Assembly: GCA_000218705.1 (NCBI GenBank)
Contig: GL947594.1
Coordinates: 709,876-773,875, forward strand
From: Prochlorococcus marinus bv. HNLC1
GTDB lineage: Bacteria > Cyanobacteriota > Cyanobacteriia > PCC-6307 > Cyanobiaceae
Direction of reading: 5' to 3'
Length of the DNA: 64,000 nucleotides
The notes beneath the pieces are model-generated. The model ran no database searches, had not been told where the DNA came from, and saw only the letters and a list, made by a program, of their open reading frames with translations. The position numbers were made by a program, and so were the translations under genes. This document shows, piece by piece, positions 8,356-18,101 of the stretch. Positions within the stretch are counted from its first letter, which is position 1, and the number at the start of each line of letters is the position of its first letter.

Positions 8356-8565
8356 TTACTTAGATTTATATGGATAAACAGGAATCTCTATTGGTTTCCC
8401 TTTATATATTAATTCTCTATTCAACTTTAATCTTTTAATACAGGCTTTTTCTCTTCTTTTTCTAGAACATATCCTAAGGATTTGAGAATTGGATATTGAG
8501 TAAGTTTCTAATGCAAATACTAATGATAATAAAATAAGTGAAAATACTTTGAAAAATAATTTCAT
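8356..8565 (-). CDS. Small secreted or membrane-anchored protein (69 aa)
   Basis: The N-terminus (MKLFFKVFSLILLSLVFALETYS) is a signal peptide or anchor. The mature part is very basic with two cysteines (ILRICSRKRREKACIKRLKL), which could form a disulfide. Function unknown. It lies 6 bases downstream of the DUF2103 gene on the same strand and is probably co-transcribed. Confidence 0.6.
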   Translation of the reverse strand: MKLFFKVFSLILLSLVFALETYSISNSQILRICSRKRREKACIKRLKLNRELIYKGKPIEIPVYPYKSK

Positions 8566-8571
8566 AGTAAT

Positions 8572-8850
8572 CTATTTGGAACAATACCTATTCAAAAGAT
8601 ATCTTAATTCATCAACATTCATATCAGTTGTTATGAATATTTCTTGAGCAGATTGTCCTTTTCTTGCAATCGCTTTATATCCACCAATTGTTATAACTGA
8701 AACCCTAATAATTAATTTTGAGGATCTACCTCTCACTTTTGTGATAATAGCTGGTGTAACTGTTTTTATTCTCTCATTAGAGGCTAATTTTTTTAAAATA
8801 GGAATAAGTCCTTCTATATAAGTACTGTGTGTAATTACAACTCTTCCCAA
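8572..8850 (-). CDS. DUF2103 family protein (92 aa)
   Basis: The segments GRVVITHSTYIEGLIP, KTVTPAIITKVRGRS and LIIRVSVITIGGYKAIAR match the DUF2103 family of short cyanobacterial and plant-type proteins. Some are listed as metal-binding, but no function is established. The start is TTG at 8850, which places GRVVITHST at the N-terminus as expected. The gene reads away from petN, leaving about 140 bases for two divergent promoters. Confidence 0.8.
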   Translation of the reverse strand: MGRVVITHSTYIEGLIPILKKLASNERIKTVTPAIITKVRGRSSKLIIRVSVITIGGYKAIARKGQSAQEIFITTDMNVDELRYLLNRYCSK

Positions 8851-8990
8851 TGGTATAACATTTATTAATATAATAAATGAAATAAAAAGTTTTTATGAAA
8901 GGGAATTAGTTCTCTTTTTGCTAACAAATTTCAAAGATTAATATTTTAGAAAGATAGTTTTGGTATATTTAAAATAATTAAAAGTTAAAA

Positions 8991-9092
8991 ATGATTTTTG
9001 AATTAGGTTGGGCGGCATTAGCTGCTATATTTACTTTCTCTATCGCAATGGTTGTATGGGGTAGAAATGGTGATGGCTCAATTGATATTTAG
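8991..9092 (+). CDS. petN: Cytochrome b6f complex subunit VIII (PetN)
   Basis: A 33-codon gene encoding one transmembrane helix. The N-terminus [16 protein letters not shown] and the end [13 protein letters not shown] match PetN, the 29-33-residue subunit of the thylakoid cytochrome b6f complex that passes electrons from plastoquinol to plastocyanin. PetN is needed for stable assembly of the complex in cyanobacteria and chloroplasts. The protein is a few residues longer at the C-terminus than usual (GDGSI). The last 20 bases overlap the next frame, which starts at 9073. Confidence 0.92.
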   Translation: MIFELGWAALAAIFTFSIAMVVWGRNGDGSIDI

Positions 9093-9234
9093 TTCAGTTT
9101 TAGATTATTTAAATTTAGAAAACTTTAATAGATTTCTTATTATAGGTTCTTTCTTCTTACTGATTTTTATAACTATTGCTGTAATATATATATCTTTTGT
9201 TTCTTGGAAAGATAAAAGAAGAATTGATAAATAA
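9073..9234 (+). CDS. Small membrane protein overlapping the end of petN
   Basis: A 53-residue product with one hydrophobic segment ([20 protein letters not shown]) and a basic tail (WKDKRRIDK). The chosen ATG at 9073 lies inside petN in another frame, giving a 20-base overlap and possible translational coupling. A longer frame with an earlier ATG at 9052 exists but overlaps more. The gene ends one base before the end of the convergent thf1. No family recognised. Confidence 0.55.
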   Translation: MAQLIFSSVLDYLNLENFNRFLIIGSFFLLIFITIAVIYISFVSWKDKRRIDK

Positions 9235-9904
9235 TCAATTCTTCTTATTTTTATCTTCTCTTTTTTTTCTATCAGCTAATACTGTTTCTTTTAAAAGTTC
9301 CCTGGCTTGAGATAACCTCTTAATACTAGTTTTATATATGCTTATATCCTTTTCAGCTCTTGTTAGTGGTAATTCTAGTTTTTCAGCAAGTTCAGAGATT
9401 ATTTTAATTTTTGTGATATCTTCATTATCTTTGAAGTCATTTGCTTTAGTTAATATCTTGTAGATACCTAACATTAAAATCCTTGAGTAATAGAGGTTTT
9501 TTAGAGCTTTTTTCAATCACTAAATTAAAAATTTCTTCTAAGCTTTTATTTTGATGCTCATTAATTGTTGTATTAGAAATTTCAACAATTTCATCATCTT
9601 TAAAATTTGTTGACTTGCAAAGAGCGCTGAAAAGATTCTTTACGTGTTCATGAGGCTCATAACCTTCTGTTAACTCATTAAAAATTTCTGTTAAACCTAC
9701 ACAGAAATAACAATCTAAAGTGAATTCACTTTGATGATTTAAAAGGTTCAGTTCCACTAGCATTTCATCAACAATACGTTTGTACAAGCCTGGAATTACG
9801 TAAGGAAATTGATCATGAAATAAGGTTTTGCTATCAGAAACAGTTAAATTTTCTTTCAATTTTTTATATGTAAACCTTAATAACCTTAGCGTAACTTGAC
9901 TCAT
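9235..9904 (-). CDS. thf1: Thylakoid formation / PSII biogenesis protein Thf1 (Psb29), frameshifted in this sequence
   Basis: Two overlapping frames together encode one Thf1/Psb29 protein, which acts in photosystem II biogenesis and thylakoid FtsH stability. The N-terminal part (9904 to about 9500) has [20 protein letters not shown] and [18 protein letters not shown]. The C-terminal part (about 9500 to 9235) has [11 protein letters not shown] and [15 protein letters not shown]. The switch is at a run of six T on the + strand (9497-9502); one base less joins them as [16 protein letters not shown] at 9859 (just before [10 protein letters not shown]) may be the true start, since homologs begin near there. 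The neighbouring clpP is divergent. Confidence 0.88.
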
Positions 9905-9939
9905 TATCGTTAAGATCTAATAAACAAATAAACATTATT

Positions 9940-10527
9940 ATGATACCTCTAGTTCTTGAAGAGTCTGGTGGAACCGAAAGGGTCTTTGATATTTACTCAA
10001 GGTTATTAAGGGAAAGAATAATATTCTTGGGAGAGCCAGTAACTAGCGATACCGCTAATAGAATAGTTGCTCAATTACTTTTTCTAGAGGCAGAGGATCC
10101 CGAAAAAGATATCTATATGTACATAAATTCACCAGGTGGATCTGTTTATGATGGCTTAGGTATATTTGATACAATGCAACATGTTAAACCTGATATACAT
10201 ACTGTCTGTGTTGGATTAGCTGCCAGCATGGGTGCCTTTTTATTAGCAGCTGGTACTAAAGGTAAAAGAAGTAGCTTAAGACACTCTAGGATTATGATTC
10301 ATCAGCCTCTTGGAGGTGCTAGAGGACAAGCTAGTGATATAAGAATTCAAGCTGATGAAATTTTATTCTTGAAGGAAAGGTTAAATATTGAGTTAGCTGA
10401 GAGAACAGGTCAAGATCTTAATAAAGTTAAGGAAGATACAGATAGAGATTTTTATATGTCACCTCAAGAAGCTGTAGAATATGGACTTATTGATCTAGTT
10501 TTAAATAAAAAACCTGTAGCAGAGTAG
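9940..10527 (+). CDS. clpP: ATP-dependent Clp protease proteolytic subunit
   Basis: A 195-residue ClpP with the full catalytic triad: Ser96 in GLAASMGAF, His121 in IMIHQPLGG, and Asp170 in [10 protein letters not shown]. ClpP forms a double heptameric barrel in the cytoplasm that degrades proteins fed by ClpC or ClpX. Cyanobacteria carry several clpP copies; I cannot say which paralog this is. It lies between thf1 (divergent) and ftsH (convergent, 5 bases between stops), placing two AAA+ protease functions side by side. Confidence 0.95.
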   Translation: MIPLVLEESGGTERVFDIYSRLLRERIIFLGEPVTSDTANRIVAQLLFLEAEDPEKDIYMYINSPGGSVYDGLGIFDTMQHVKPDIHTVCVGLAASMGAFLLAAGTKGKRSSLRHSRIMIHQPLGGARGQASDIRIQADEILFLKERLNIELAERTGQDLNKVKEDTDRDFYMSPQEAVEYGLIDLVLNKKPVAE

Positions 10528-10532
10528 TTAAA

Positions 10533-12446
10533 TTAATTTAATAACTGAGGAGTTCTAACTTTTTCTGGAATTGAAGTATATTCTGATAAAATTTGTACAA
10601 ATTCTTCACCATCCATAGTTTCCTTTTCAATTAACAATTCTACTAATTTATCCATTGCTTCTCTGTTATTGCTTATTAAATCATAAGTTTCCTTATAACA
10701 TGCTTTAACCATAACCCTAATACTCTCATCAATCTGTCTTGAAATAGAGTCAGAAACTTCACTTCTTGTCATCAAATCTCTTCCTACAAAAACTTCTTGA
10801 TTACCTCCCTCTAAAGCAATAGGACCTAAATTACTCATCCCAAATCTAGTAACCATTTGTCTTGCCATAGAGGCAACTTGTTGGAAATCTCCACCTGCTC
10901 CAGTAGTAATTTCGCCTTCTCCAAATACAACATCTTCTGCAGCTCTACCTCCTAAAGCTCCCATTATCCTTGCTTTAAGTTGTGCTCTACTAATTAATGA
11001 TTGTTCATCATCAGGAGTAAACCAAGTAAGACCTTTTGCTTGCCCTCTTGGAATTACAGTTACTTTTTGAACTGGATCATGAGCTTTAACTAATGAACCA
11101 ATTATTGCATGACCAACTTCATGGTAAGCAATTAATCTTTTACTTCTACCATCTGTCAGAGGAGAACCTTCCATACCTGCAATAATTCTATCTACGGAAT
11201 CATCTATTTCTGAAATACTTATACAATTTTTTCTTCTTCTTGCTGTTAATATAGCTGCTTCGTTAAGAAGATTTGCTAAATCAGCACCTGTGAAACCAGG
11301 AGTTCTTCTTGCAATACTTTCTAATGTTAAATTTTCATCAAGTTTCTTATTTCTAGAATGAACTTGAAGAATAGAAAGCCTCCTTTGATATCTGGAGCAT
11401 CAACTGTAACTTGTCTATCAAATCTACCTGGCCTCATTAAGGCTGAATCTAATACATCTGGTCTATTGGTTGCAGCAATAATTATTATTCCACTATTACC
11501 TTCAAATCCATCCATTTCAGTGAGAAGTTGGTTAAGAGTTTGTTCTCTTTCATCATTACCACCACCTATACCTGCTCCCCTTTGTCTACCAACAGCATCA
11601 ATTTCATCTATAAATATCAAGCAAGGACTATTTTCTTTTGCCCTTTTAAATAAATCTCTAACTCTACTTGCACCAACTCCTACAAACATTTCAACAAATT
11701 CAGAGCCAGAAAGAGAGAAGAATGGAACTCCTGCTTCACCAGCAATTGCTTTTGCTAACAATGTTTTACCAGTTCCTGGAGGACCAACTAAAAGAACACC
11801 CTTTAGGAATTCTCGCTCCAACAGAAGTAAATTTTTCAGGCTTTTTCAAAAATGTTACAACTTCTTCTAAATCTTGTTTTGCTTCATTTACTCCAGCAAC
11901 ATCATCAAATACAACACCTGTATCAGCTTCCATTGCAAATCTTGCTTTTGTTTTACCAAATTGCATTGCTTGACCAGGTCCTCCTGGCATACCATTAGAT
12001 CTTCTCGCAAGTAATATTAAACCTCCAATTAGTAATATAGGAAAAAATAAATTGCCTAAAATCCCAAGTGCTGGTGGTGCAGATTTAACTGGATGAACAT
12101 CAAAACTTATACCTTCTGTCTTTAAATTATTTATCAATTCTGGTGTTAGACCAGGTAAATCAACTCTAAGACGTTGTACTTTATTATCAAGATCTGAATC
12201 AACTGTTTCAACAACTGCATTACGTCCTCCATCGTAAATATCAACTGAAGTAACTCTTCCAGCTTCAATGTAGTCAAGAAATCTTCCATAACTCATTCTT
12301 GCTACTGCAGTATTTTTTGGAGCAACTGTAGTACCATTTGATTTGAGAGAATCAACATTATTACTTGAGAGTAGTTGCCATGATAAACCTATTATTAAAA
12401 TTATTGGTAAAGCCCATAAAAATATTGTTTTTAATTTTGGATTCAT
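10533..12446 (-). CDS. ftsH: ATP-dependent zinc metalloprotease FtsH, two frameshifts in this sequence
   Basis: Three successive frames form one FtsH of about 637 residues. In order: two N-terminal membrane segments ([14 protein letters not shown] and [16 protein letters not shown]), Walker A GPPGTGKT, Walker [12 protein letters not shown], the arginine-finger region [10 protein letters not shown], then the zinc site HEVGH. Breaks lie at about 11799-11801 (one extra base in a CCC/GGG run, inside [11 protein letters not shown]) and at about 11379-11383 (one base missing, restoring [14 protein letters not shown]). The stretch between 11174 and 11327 continues the protein without an ATG. FtsH removes damaged thylakoid proteins such as D1. 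Since FtsH paralogs are essential or important, I take the breaks as errors. Confidence 0.93.
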
Positions 12447-12586
12447 TTTGCAAATTTCAAATTATCAATATATTCTATGATGTAAGTAATGATTTCGTTG
12501 ATTTTTTTATTCTAAATGAACCTTAAAATTCTAAAAATCTAATGTTTTCAAGCCGTTTCACTAGTTAAAAATCTTTTACTAAATCA

Positions 12587-12803
12587 ATGAATTTTAAAAT
12601 AAACCAAAAAGTTAAATTAATAGCTCCTCTTCCTTATCTAAAAACTTCTGAAAATATGCCTATGCTTAGACCACCTGATCTAGTTGCAATTGATGAAATT
12701 GGAGAAGTTCTCTCTATTAAAATCTCCTGAAACAGTTGAGGTTAAATTTAGAAGAGGAAAATTTTTAATTGACATTGATAAATTAGAAAAGGTTGATATT
12801 TAA
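12587..12803 (+). CDS. sipA: SipA (NblS-interacting protein, DUF3148), frameshifted in this sequence
   Basis: The N-terminal half (VKLIAPLPYLKTSENMP, then LRPPDLVAIDEIGEV) matches SipA, a small SH3-like protein that binds and stimulates the sensor kinase NblS in cyanobacteria. The frame is broken at an AAAA run (12719-12722); with one A less it continues SPETVEVKFRRGKFLIDIDKLEKV, the expected beta-rich C-terminus, to the stop at 12801-12803. Total about 71 residues. The stop overlaps that of the convergent M16 gene by 4 bases. In phycobilisome-containing relatives NblS-SipA controls high-light and nutrient responses. Confidence 0.8.
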
Positions 12804-14014
12804 TATTTTCTCTTCCAAATTTTCTTTAAATATTTGCATACATGTTTACTTCCTGAAACACTAATACACGGATAATTTAAATATTTTTTTGTTAAGGCTA
12901 AAATTTCCTTTGATGTTATGGCTTCTAAGAGATATCTTTTGCTTTTTCATCATAAAAGGGATCCATATCCAAACTTAACAATCTAACCTTACGAAAAATA
13001 ATATCTTCACACGTACGAAAATGATGTAAAAAAGATCTATTTAGTTTTAGTTTCGCTAATGATAATTCATCTTCGCTTATTTTCTTTGATAGTAAATCAT
13101 TCCATATAGACAATAATAAATTTAATGTTAATGATGCATTCCTTTCTGAGACAGATAAGTATATCAAAAAAGGAGCATTAAATTTTCTTGAAGGATAGAA
13201 AACTCCTGAATCATAAGTTAATCCATTATTTTCTCTAAAAACTTTAAAAAGTAATGAACTCATACCATAAGAAAGGTATGATTCTAAAATCTTTAAGGCT
13301 AAGCTATCTTTAGAATTATGAGGACAAGTTTGAGAACCAATAATTATTATTATTTGTTTTGAATTTGAATAATGTTCAACATAATTATTTTTAATTAATA
13401 ATTTTGAGTGTAATTTGTTCACATCCTTAAAATAATTTAAGGGTTTTATCTCTTTTAAATTTAAAAAATTATATTTCGCATTATTAGTTAATAAATACTT
13501 TTTTCTTTTTTTTAAAGATTTATATTCATTCAAAATATCATAATGTTTTATTCGTTTAATACTCTCCTCTTCTCCTAAACAATTAAATGAGTATGGATGT
13601 TCTATATATAATAATTTTCTTAAAATTATTAAATGCAATATTAAATGGATTCTCTTTTGATTTTATTAAGTTATTTAAAGATTCTTTTTGACAGTAAATA
13701 AATTCTTTTTCATATAAGTTTGGTTCTTCAATTAATAAATTTAGTAAAGGAAATAGCTTATCAAAATATTCACTAAGAGACTTCAAACATATTGAGATTC
13801 CATCTTCAAAAGCTTCAAAGTTTAACTCAGCACCATAAGAGTCCAGGAAATCAGAGAATTCGTAATTATCATATTTACTACATCCTCGAGTTAGTAGTTT
13901 ACACAAAATTTGGTTGATACCTTTTTTATCTTTTTTATCTAAAGAGGTACCTCCATCAATCCAAATATTTGCTAGTGAAATATTATTATTTAGTTTTAAA
14001 TAATATGATTTCAT
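12800..14014 (-). CDS. M16 peptidase-like protein, non-catalytic subunit type, frameshifted twice
   Basis: About 404 residues when frames are joined. It has the M16 (pitrilysin/insulinase) fold, e.g. TRGCSKYDNYEFSDFLDSYGAELN and YGMSSLLFKVFRENNGLTY, the C-terminal Arg/Tyr substrate-binding segment. The zinc motif HxxEH is absent at the place where it should be (GINQILCKLLTRG), as in the inactive partner of two-subunit M16B enzymes. Frameshifts: a TTTT run at 13615-13618 (one base too many, FNNFKKLLYIEHPYSF) and near 12928 (one base missing, then LEAITSKEILALTKKYL). It follows the catalytic gene at 14016 with one base between. Confidence 0.82.
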
Positions 14015-14015
14015 A

Positions 14016-15257
14016 TTATGTTTTGTGAGCTATAAAAGTAAATTTATCTTGTAAAAGAGACTTTATAAGTTTTTTTAAATTTTCAGTACTTTTCCAATAT
14101 TTAAAATTCTTGCTCAATTCTATTTGTGGATTTAGTCTCCCCCAAAGAAGATGATTTCCATAAAATTGTGATAATTGAGAGGATGTCTCTAAATTAAAAA
14201 TATAGTTACTTTTAACTATTCTTAAAGCCTTTTTAATTTTATTATTTAAGTTTGAATTCGTTAATAATTTTTGAAGAAGATTATTTATTATATCTTCTAC
14301 TTTTTTCAGATTTTCTCTCTCTAAGCTTGCTTCAATAATAAATAAACTTCCAAATTCTCCAGGTTGTATCCCTGAATAAATTGATTCAACAATTTGCTTT
14401 TCCTCTTTTAAACTTCTATTAAGAATGCTATTTCTGCCATCAGTAAGGATCGATGAGATTATTTCATAACCTAAAATATTTTTTTGATCTTTAGAACATG
14501 GTATTTGCCAAGCCATGAAAATACGAGAAAATTCAATATCTTTAAAAAATGCAATTTCTCTGCCTTTCCTAATAGTTTTATTATCTACGCAAATTTGTTT
14601 TGAATCAATTAAATTTTTTCTAGATTCTCGTAATTCGCAATTATTAAAAATTTCTAAATAGTTTTTGGGAAGCTTTCCTGCAATAGCTATACATGAATTT
14701 ATTGGAATATAGTATTTCTTATGAAAGTTATGAAGGTCATTTAATTCTATTTCATTAATATTTTCTTCTTCACCAAGAATTGATTTAGTGTAAGGATGAT
14801 CTATCCATACACTTTTTAAAAAGGAATTAAAAATTAATTCATCTTTTTGATCTTGACTTTGAAGTATCTCTTCAATAATTACCTTTTTTTCTAAATTAAA
14901 CTCTTTCTCATTAAATTTTGGAAATAAAACTAAATTTGTTAATAGAGATAATGCTTCTTCAACATTGCTTGGTGGGATGTCAACATAGTAATGTACATCA
15001 TCATAACCGGTTGAAGCATTACTAAATCCACCCAATGCTTCAATTCTCAAATCAAATTCACCAGGTTTTAATAATTTGCTTCCTTTAAAAATCATGTGCT
15101 CTAAAAAATGTGCAAGACCCACTTTTTCTTTTTCTTCAAAAGAAATACCTGCTTTAAACCAAAAATCTATTGAAATCAGCGGCGAATCGTTATCTTCAAC
15201 AAATACACAGTTTGTTTTACTAGGATGTTCCCAATATTTAACATTTGCTAAATCCAT
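14016..15257 (-). CDS. M16 family zinc metallopeptidase (catalytic subunit)
   Basis: A 413-residue peptidase with the inverted zinc motif HFLEH (residues 50-54, in GLAHFLEHMIFKGS) and the third metal ligand region EKKVIIEEI about 75 residues later. The C-terminal domain is also present (SGIQPGEFGSLFIIEASLER). M16B enzymes often work as a heterodimer of a zinc-binding and an inactive subunit, and the next gene encodes just such an inactive partner, so the two probably form one complex. Substrate and location unknown; no signal peptide is seen. pcyA is divergent, 41 bases away. Confidence 0.92.
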   Translation of the reverse strand: MDLANVKYWEHPSKTNCVFVEDNDSPLISIDFWFKAGISFEEKEKVGLAHFLEHMIFKGSKLLKPGEFDLRIEALGGFSNASTGYDDVHYYVDIPPSNVEEALSLLTNLVLFPKFNEKEFNLEKKVIIEEILQSQDQKDELIFNSFLKSVWIDHPYTKSILGEEENINEIELNDLHNFHKKYYIPINSCIAIAGKLPKNYLEIFNNCELRESRKNLIDSKQICVDNKTIRKGREIAFFKDIEFSRIFMAWQIPCSKDQKNILGYEIISSILTDGRNSILNRSLKEEKQIVESIYSGIQPGEFGSLFIIEASLERENLKKVEDIINNLLQKLLTNSNLNNKIKKALRIVKSNYIFNLETSSQLSQFYGNHLLWGRLNPQIELSKNFKYWKSTENLKKLIKSLLQDKFTFIAHKT

Positions 15258-15298
15258 TTAAATAAAAATTTCTCTAAAATTTAATCAAGGTAAAATTT

Positions 15299-16020
15299 GT
15301 GTTGGCAGATTCATTCATTAAAACTAAATCAATCGATCCATTTATTTTGTCATTGGTCAAAAATATTGGAGAGAAAAGGTCTTTGTTAGATGATGTTGAA
15401 ACCATAAAAACTAATAAAGAATTTGCAAATATTGAATGTAAAGAGGAAGGTAGAGAATTTTATATTGAAAATGAATTTCATAAAGCAAAAAGGTTTAGGA
15501 AACTTCATGTTGAAGTTGCAGAATTCTCTAATAATCTGAAAATCTTACATTGTGTATTTTTCCCTGACCCTTTTTTTAATATACCAATTTTCGGTCTTGA
15601 TTTAGTAAAAACAAAAAATGTTGTTTCTGCAGCGATTGTTGATTTATCTCCAGTATCTAAATCAAAATTTTAATTGATGAAATTTTAGATGATGTTAAAA
15701 AAGATGGTTTTACCATGAAGAGAGAAATACCAGATTGGGGAAATATCTTTTCTAAAAACGTTTTTTTTGCATCTCTTATGAATGAAAATGAACAAAATTA
15801 TTTTTATAATTTAGTTGATCAATATTTAACAATATTGGTAGATTTAAATAAAGAATTAGAGCCTGATCTTAATTCTAAATCTATTGATGAAAGAATTTAT
15901 TTTCAAAGAAACTATTGTAAACAACAAATGAAAAATGAAAAGACAAGTTTAGTTCTTTTAAAATATTTTGATAAACAATGGGTCGAAAGATACATAAAAG
16001 AAATATTATTTGATTTTTAA
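15299..16020 (+). CDS. pcyA: Phycocyanobilin:ferredoxin oxidoreductase (PcyA), frameshifted in this sequence
   Basis: PcyA reduces biliverdin IXalpha to phycocyanobilin with ferredoxin. The first part contains [21 protein letters not shown] and [20 protein letters not shown], the bilin-pocket segments; the second part contains [11 protein letters not shown] and [17 protein letters not shown]. The frame breaks in the AAAATTTT stretch at 15664-15671; one added base gives [16 protein letters not shown] and a protein of about 240 residues, the usual length. The start is GTG at 15299. The stop TAA shares one base with the ATG of the next gene, so it likely leads an operon with the export genes. 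Confidence 0.92.
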
Positions 16021-16932
16021 TGTATTCAAAAAAAATAAAAAAATTATTTCCTATAACTTTTATGGTTATTCCATTTCTATTTGGAAATTTATCTTGTTCA
16101 AATAAAAATTTAAATGTAATATCATCGGATGATAATTCTGAATTAATTCCAACTATTAGTGGTGTTGCAGCATTAGGTCAACTTGTTCCGATGGGCGAAG
16201 TAAGAAAACTTGCCTCACCTATTAGTCAATTTGGAAGTTTTCCAAGAGTCCAAGAAATTCTTGTGAAAGAGGGAGATTATGTTAAAAAAGGATCAATTCT
16301 TGCGATTTTCGAAAATCAAAAAAAATTAAAAGCTAAATTTACTTAAAAAGCAAAAACTACTTGAAACTAATCAAAAAGAAATATCTTTAAAAAAAGATCA
16401 AATTAAAAGATATAGATCAGCTACTGAAAAAAATGCTTATTCAATTGTCTTACTTACACAAAAAGAAGATGAATTATTGAAATTAGAAAAACAAAAAATT
16501 ATTAATAGTGCTGATAAGAAATCTATTGAAATTGATTTATTTAATACTGAACTTCGTAGTCCTATTGATGGCTATATTTTGTCAATTAATACTAGAGCTG
16601 GTGAAAGATCAAATTCTGAAGGAATTTTAGAAATAGGTGCAAGTCAAAATATGCAAGCTTTAATCGAAGTATATGAGTCTGATATTGATAGAGTTTTTCT
16701 TGATCAAAATGTTGAGCTTATAAGTGAAAATGGAGGTTTTGAAGAAACCTTAATTGGTAAAGTTATTAGGATTAATCCACAAGTTAAGCAAAGAAAAGTT
16801 TTATCTACAGACCCAACAGGTGATGCTGATGCCAGAATAATTAAAGTTCTTGTTGGTTTAGATGATAAATCAATTTCACGAGTTAAGAGTTTTGCAGGAA
16901 TGAAGGTAATAGCAAAATTTATTCCAAAATGA
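16020..16932 (+). CDS. devB: HlyD/DevB-type membrane fusion protein, frameshifted in this sequence
   Basis: The adaptor protein of a DevBCA-like exporter. It has an N-terminal hydrophobic segment (ITFMVIPFLFGNL), a biotinyl-lipoyl-like half (VQEILVKEGDYVKKGSILA), a coiled coil (residues about 100-160) and the second lipoyl half (LRSPIDGYILSINTRAGE), then a beta-barrel part. The break is at AAAA 16328-16331; removing one A gives FENQKKLKLNLLKKQKLL. Expected length about 303 residues. Such proteins link the inner-membrane ABC transporter with an outer-membrane channel. It overlaps devC by 4 bases. In heterocyst-forming species DevBCA exports glycolipids; the substrate here is unknown. Confidence 0.85.
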
Positions 16933-18095
16933 ATTTTTTTAAATTTAGAAAGATACCTTTAGCATGGCTACTTTTGAGTAGACAACCTCTAAGATTGCTT
17001 GTTGCAATTGCTGGGATAAGTTTCGCTGGTATATTGATGTTTATGCAAATAGGATTTCGTGATGGCTTATTTGATACAAGTGTAACTATTCATAACCTTT
17101 TGGATGCTGATTTGGTGCTCATAAGCCCAAGATCAAAAAGTTCAATAAGTATGAGTGGATTCCCGAAAAGAAGATTAATTCAAGCACTTGCACAAAATGA
17201 GGTAAAGAGTGTTTCTCCTGTAAATTTAAACTACTTATTATGGAGAAATCCTGAAAATCTTAAAACAAGATCAATTTTAGCTTTGGGATTTAATCCTGAT
17301 GATTCTATTTTGCTTGATAAAGAATTTTCCAAAAAAGCTAATTTATTAAAAAATCCAGGCAGAGTACTTTTTGATAGTTTGTCTAGACCTGAATTTGGAC
17401 CTGTTGAAGAATGGTTTAAATCTGGTAGGAAAGTTCAAACTGAGGTAGCAGGAAAAAGAGTATTGGTTGAAGGTCTAGTAGAATTAGGTCCATCATTTGG
17501 TGCAGATGGTAATTTAATTACAAGTACAGAGACATATCTAAAACTTTTCCCAGCAAATCCTAAAGGGAGTATCGAGATAGGTTTAGTAAAGCTGGTAGCA
17601 AATTCTGATTCTCAAAAAGTATCTCAAATCCTAAATAAATCTCTTCCTAATGATGTAAGGGTACTTACAAAAGATGAATTTATAGAATTTGAAAAAAATT
17701 ATTGGAAAACAAGTACCGCAATTGGTTTTATATTCAGTCTTGGTGCATTTATGGGATTTATTGTTGGATGTGTTGTTGTTTATCAGATTCTTTATAGTGA
17801 TGTTACTGACCATTTGCCAGAATATGCGACTTTATTGGCTATGGGGTATAGATTAAAATCTCTATTTTTTGTTGTTGCTAGGGAAGGTTTTTTATTGGCT
17901 TTATTTGGATATTTACCAGCATATGTTTCTGGACAAATACTTTATGCTGTAATAAGAAATTCTACAAAATTGCCAATTATTATGGATTCAAATAAATCTA
18001 TAACTATCTTCTTATTGATACTTGTTATGTGTATGGGCTCAGCAGGTATAGCAATGAGAAAATTGGTTGATGCAGATCCTGCTGAGATTTTTTAG
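16929..18095 (+). CDS. devC: DevC-type ABC transporter permease (FtsX-like)
   Basis: A 388-residue permease with a first membrane segment (LLVAIAGISFAGILMFMQIGF), a large periplasmic domain (about residues 45-260), and three C-terminal membrane segments (IGFIFSLGAFMGFIVGCVVV, LLALFGYLPAYVSG and IFLLILVMCMGSAGIA). This MacB/FtsX topology and the motif ISFAGILMFMQIGFRDGLF match DevC. It overlaps devB at its start (ATGA type) and is followed by devA after 6 bases, so the three proteins form one transporter. Confidence 0.92.
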   Translation: MNFFKFRKIPLAWLLLSRQPLRLLVAIAGISFAGILMFMQIGFRDGLFDTSVTIHNLLDADLVLISPRSKSSISMSGFPKRRLIQALAQNEVKSVSPVNLNYLLWRNPENLKTRSILALGFNPDDSILLDKEFSKKANLLKNPGRVLFDSLSRPEFGPVEEWFKSGRKVQTEVAGKRVLVEGLVELGPSFGADGNLITSTETYLKLFPANPKGSIEIGLVKLVANSDSQKVSQILNKSLPNDVRVLTKDEFIEFEKNYWKTSTAIGFIFSLGAFMGFIVGCVVVYQILYSDVTDHLPEYATLLAMGYRLKSLFFVVAREGFLLALFGYLPAYVSGQILYAVIRNSTKLPIIMDSNKSITIFLLILVMCMGSAGIAMRKLVDADPAEIF

Positions 18096-18101
18096 TTAAT
18101 C

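Noticed and set aside
8880-8990. Imperfect hairpin GGGAA-TTAG-TTCTC followed by T's before petN
   Set aside because: Short stem with a mismatch, located between two divergent starts where a terminator is not expected.
11358-11973. Long + strand frames of 170 and 101 codons inside ftsH
   Set aside because: They are antisense shadows of the conserved ftsH ATPase domain and show no protein-like pattern.
15076-15261. + strand frame of 61 codons at the start of the M16 gene
   Set aside because: Antisense to the conserved HFLEH region of the peptidase; shadow.
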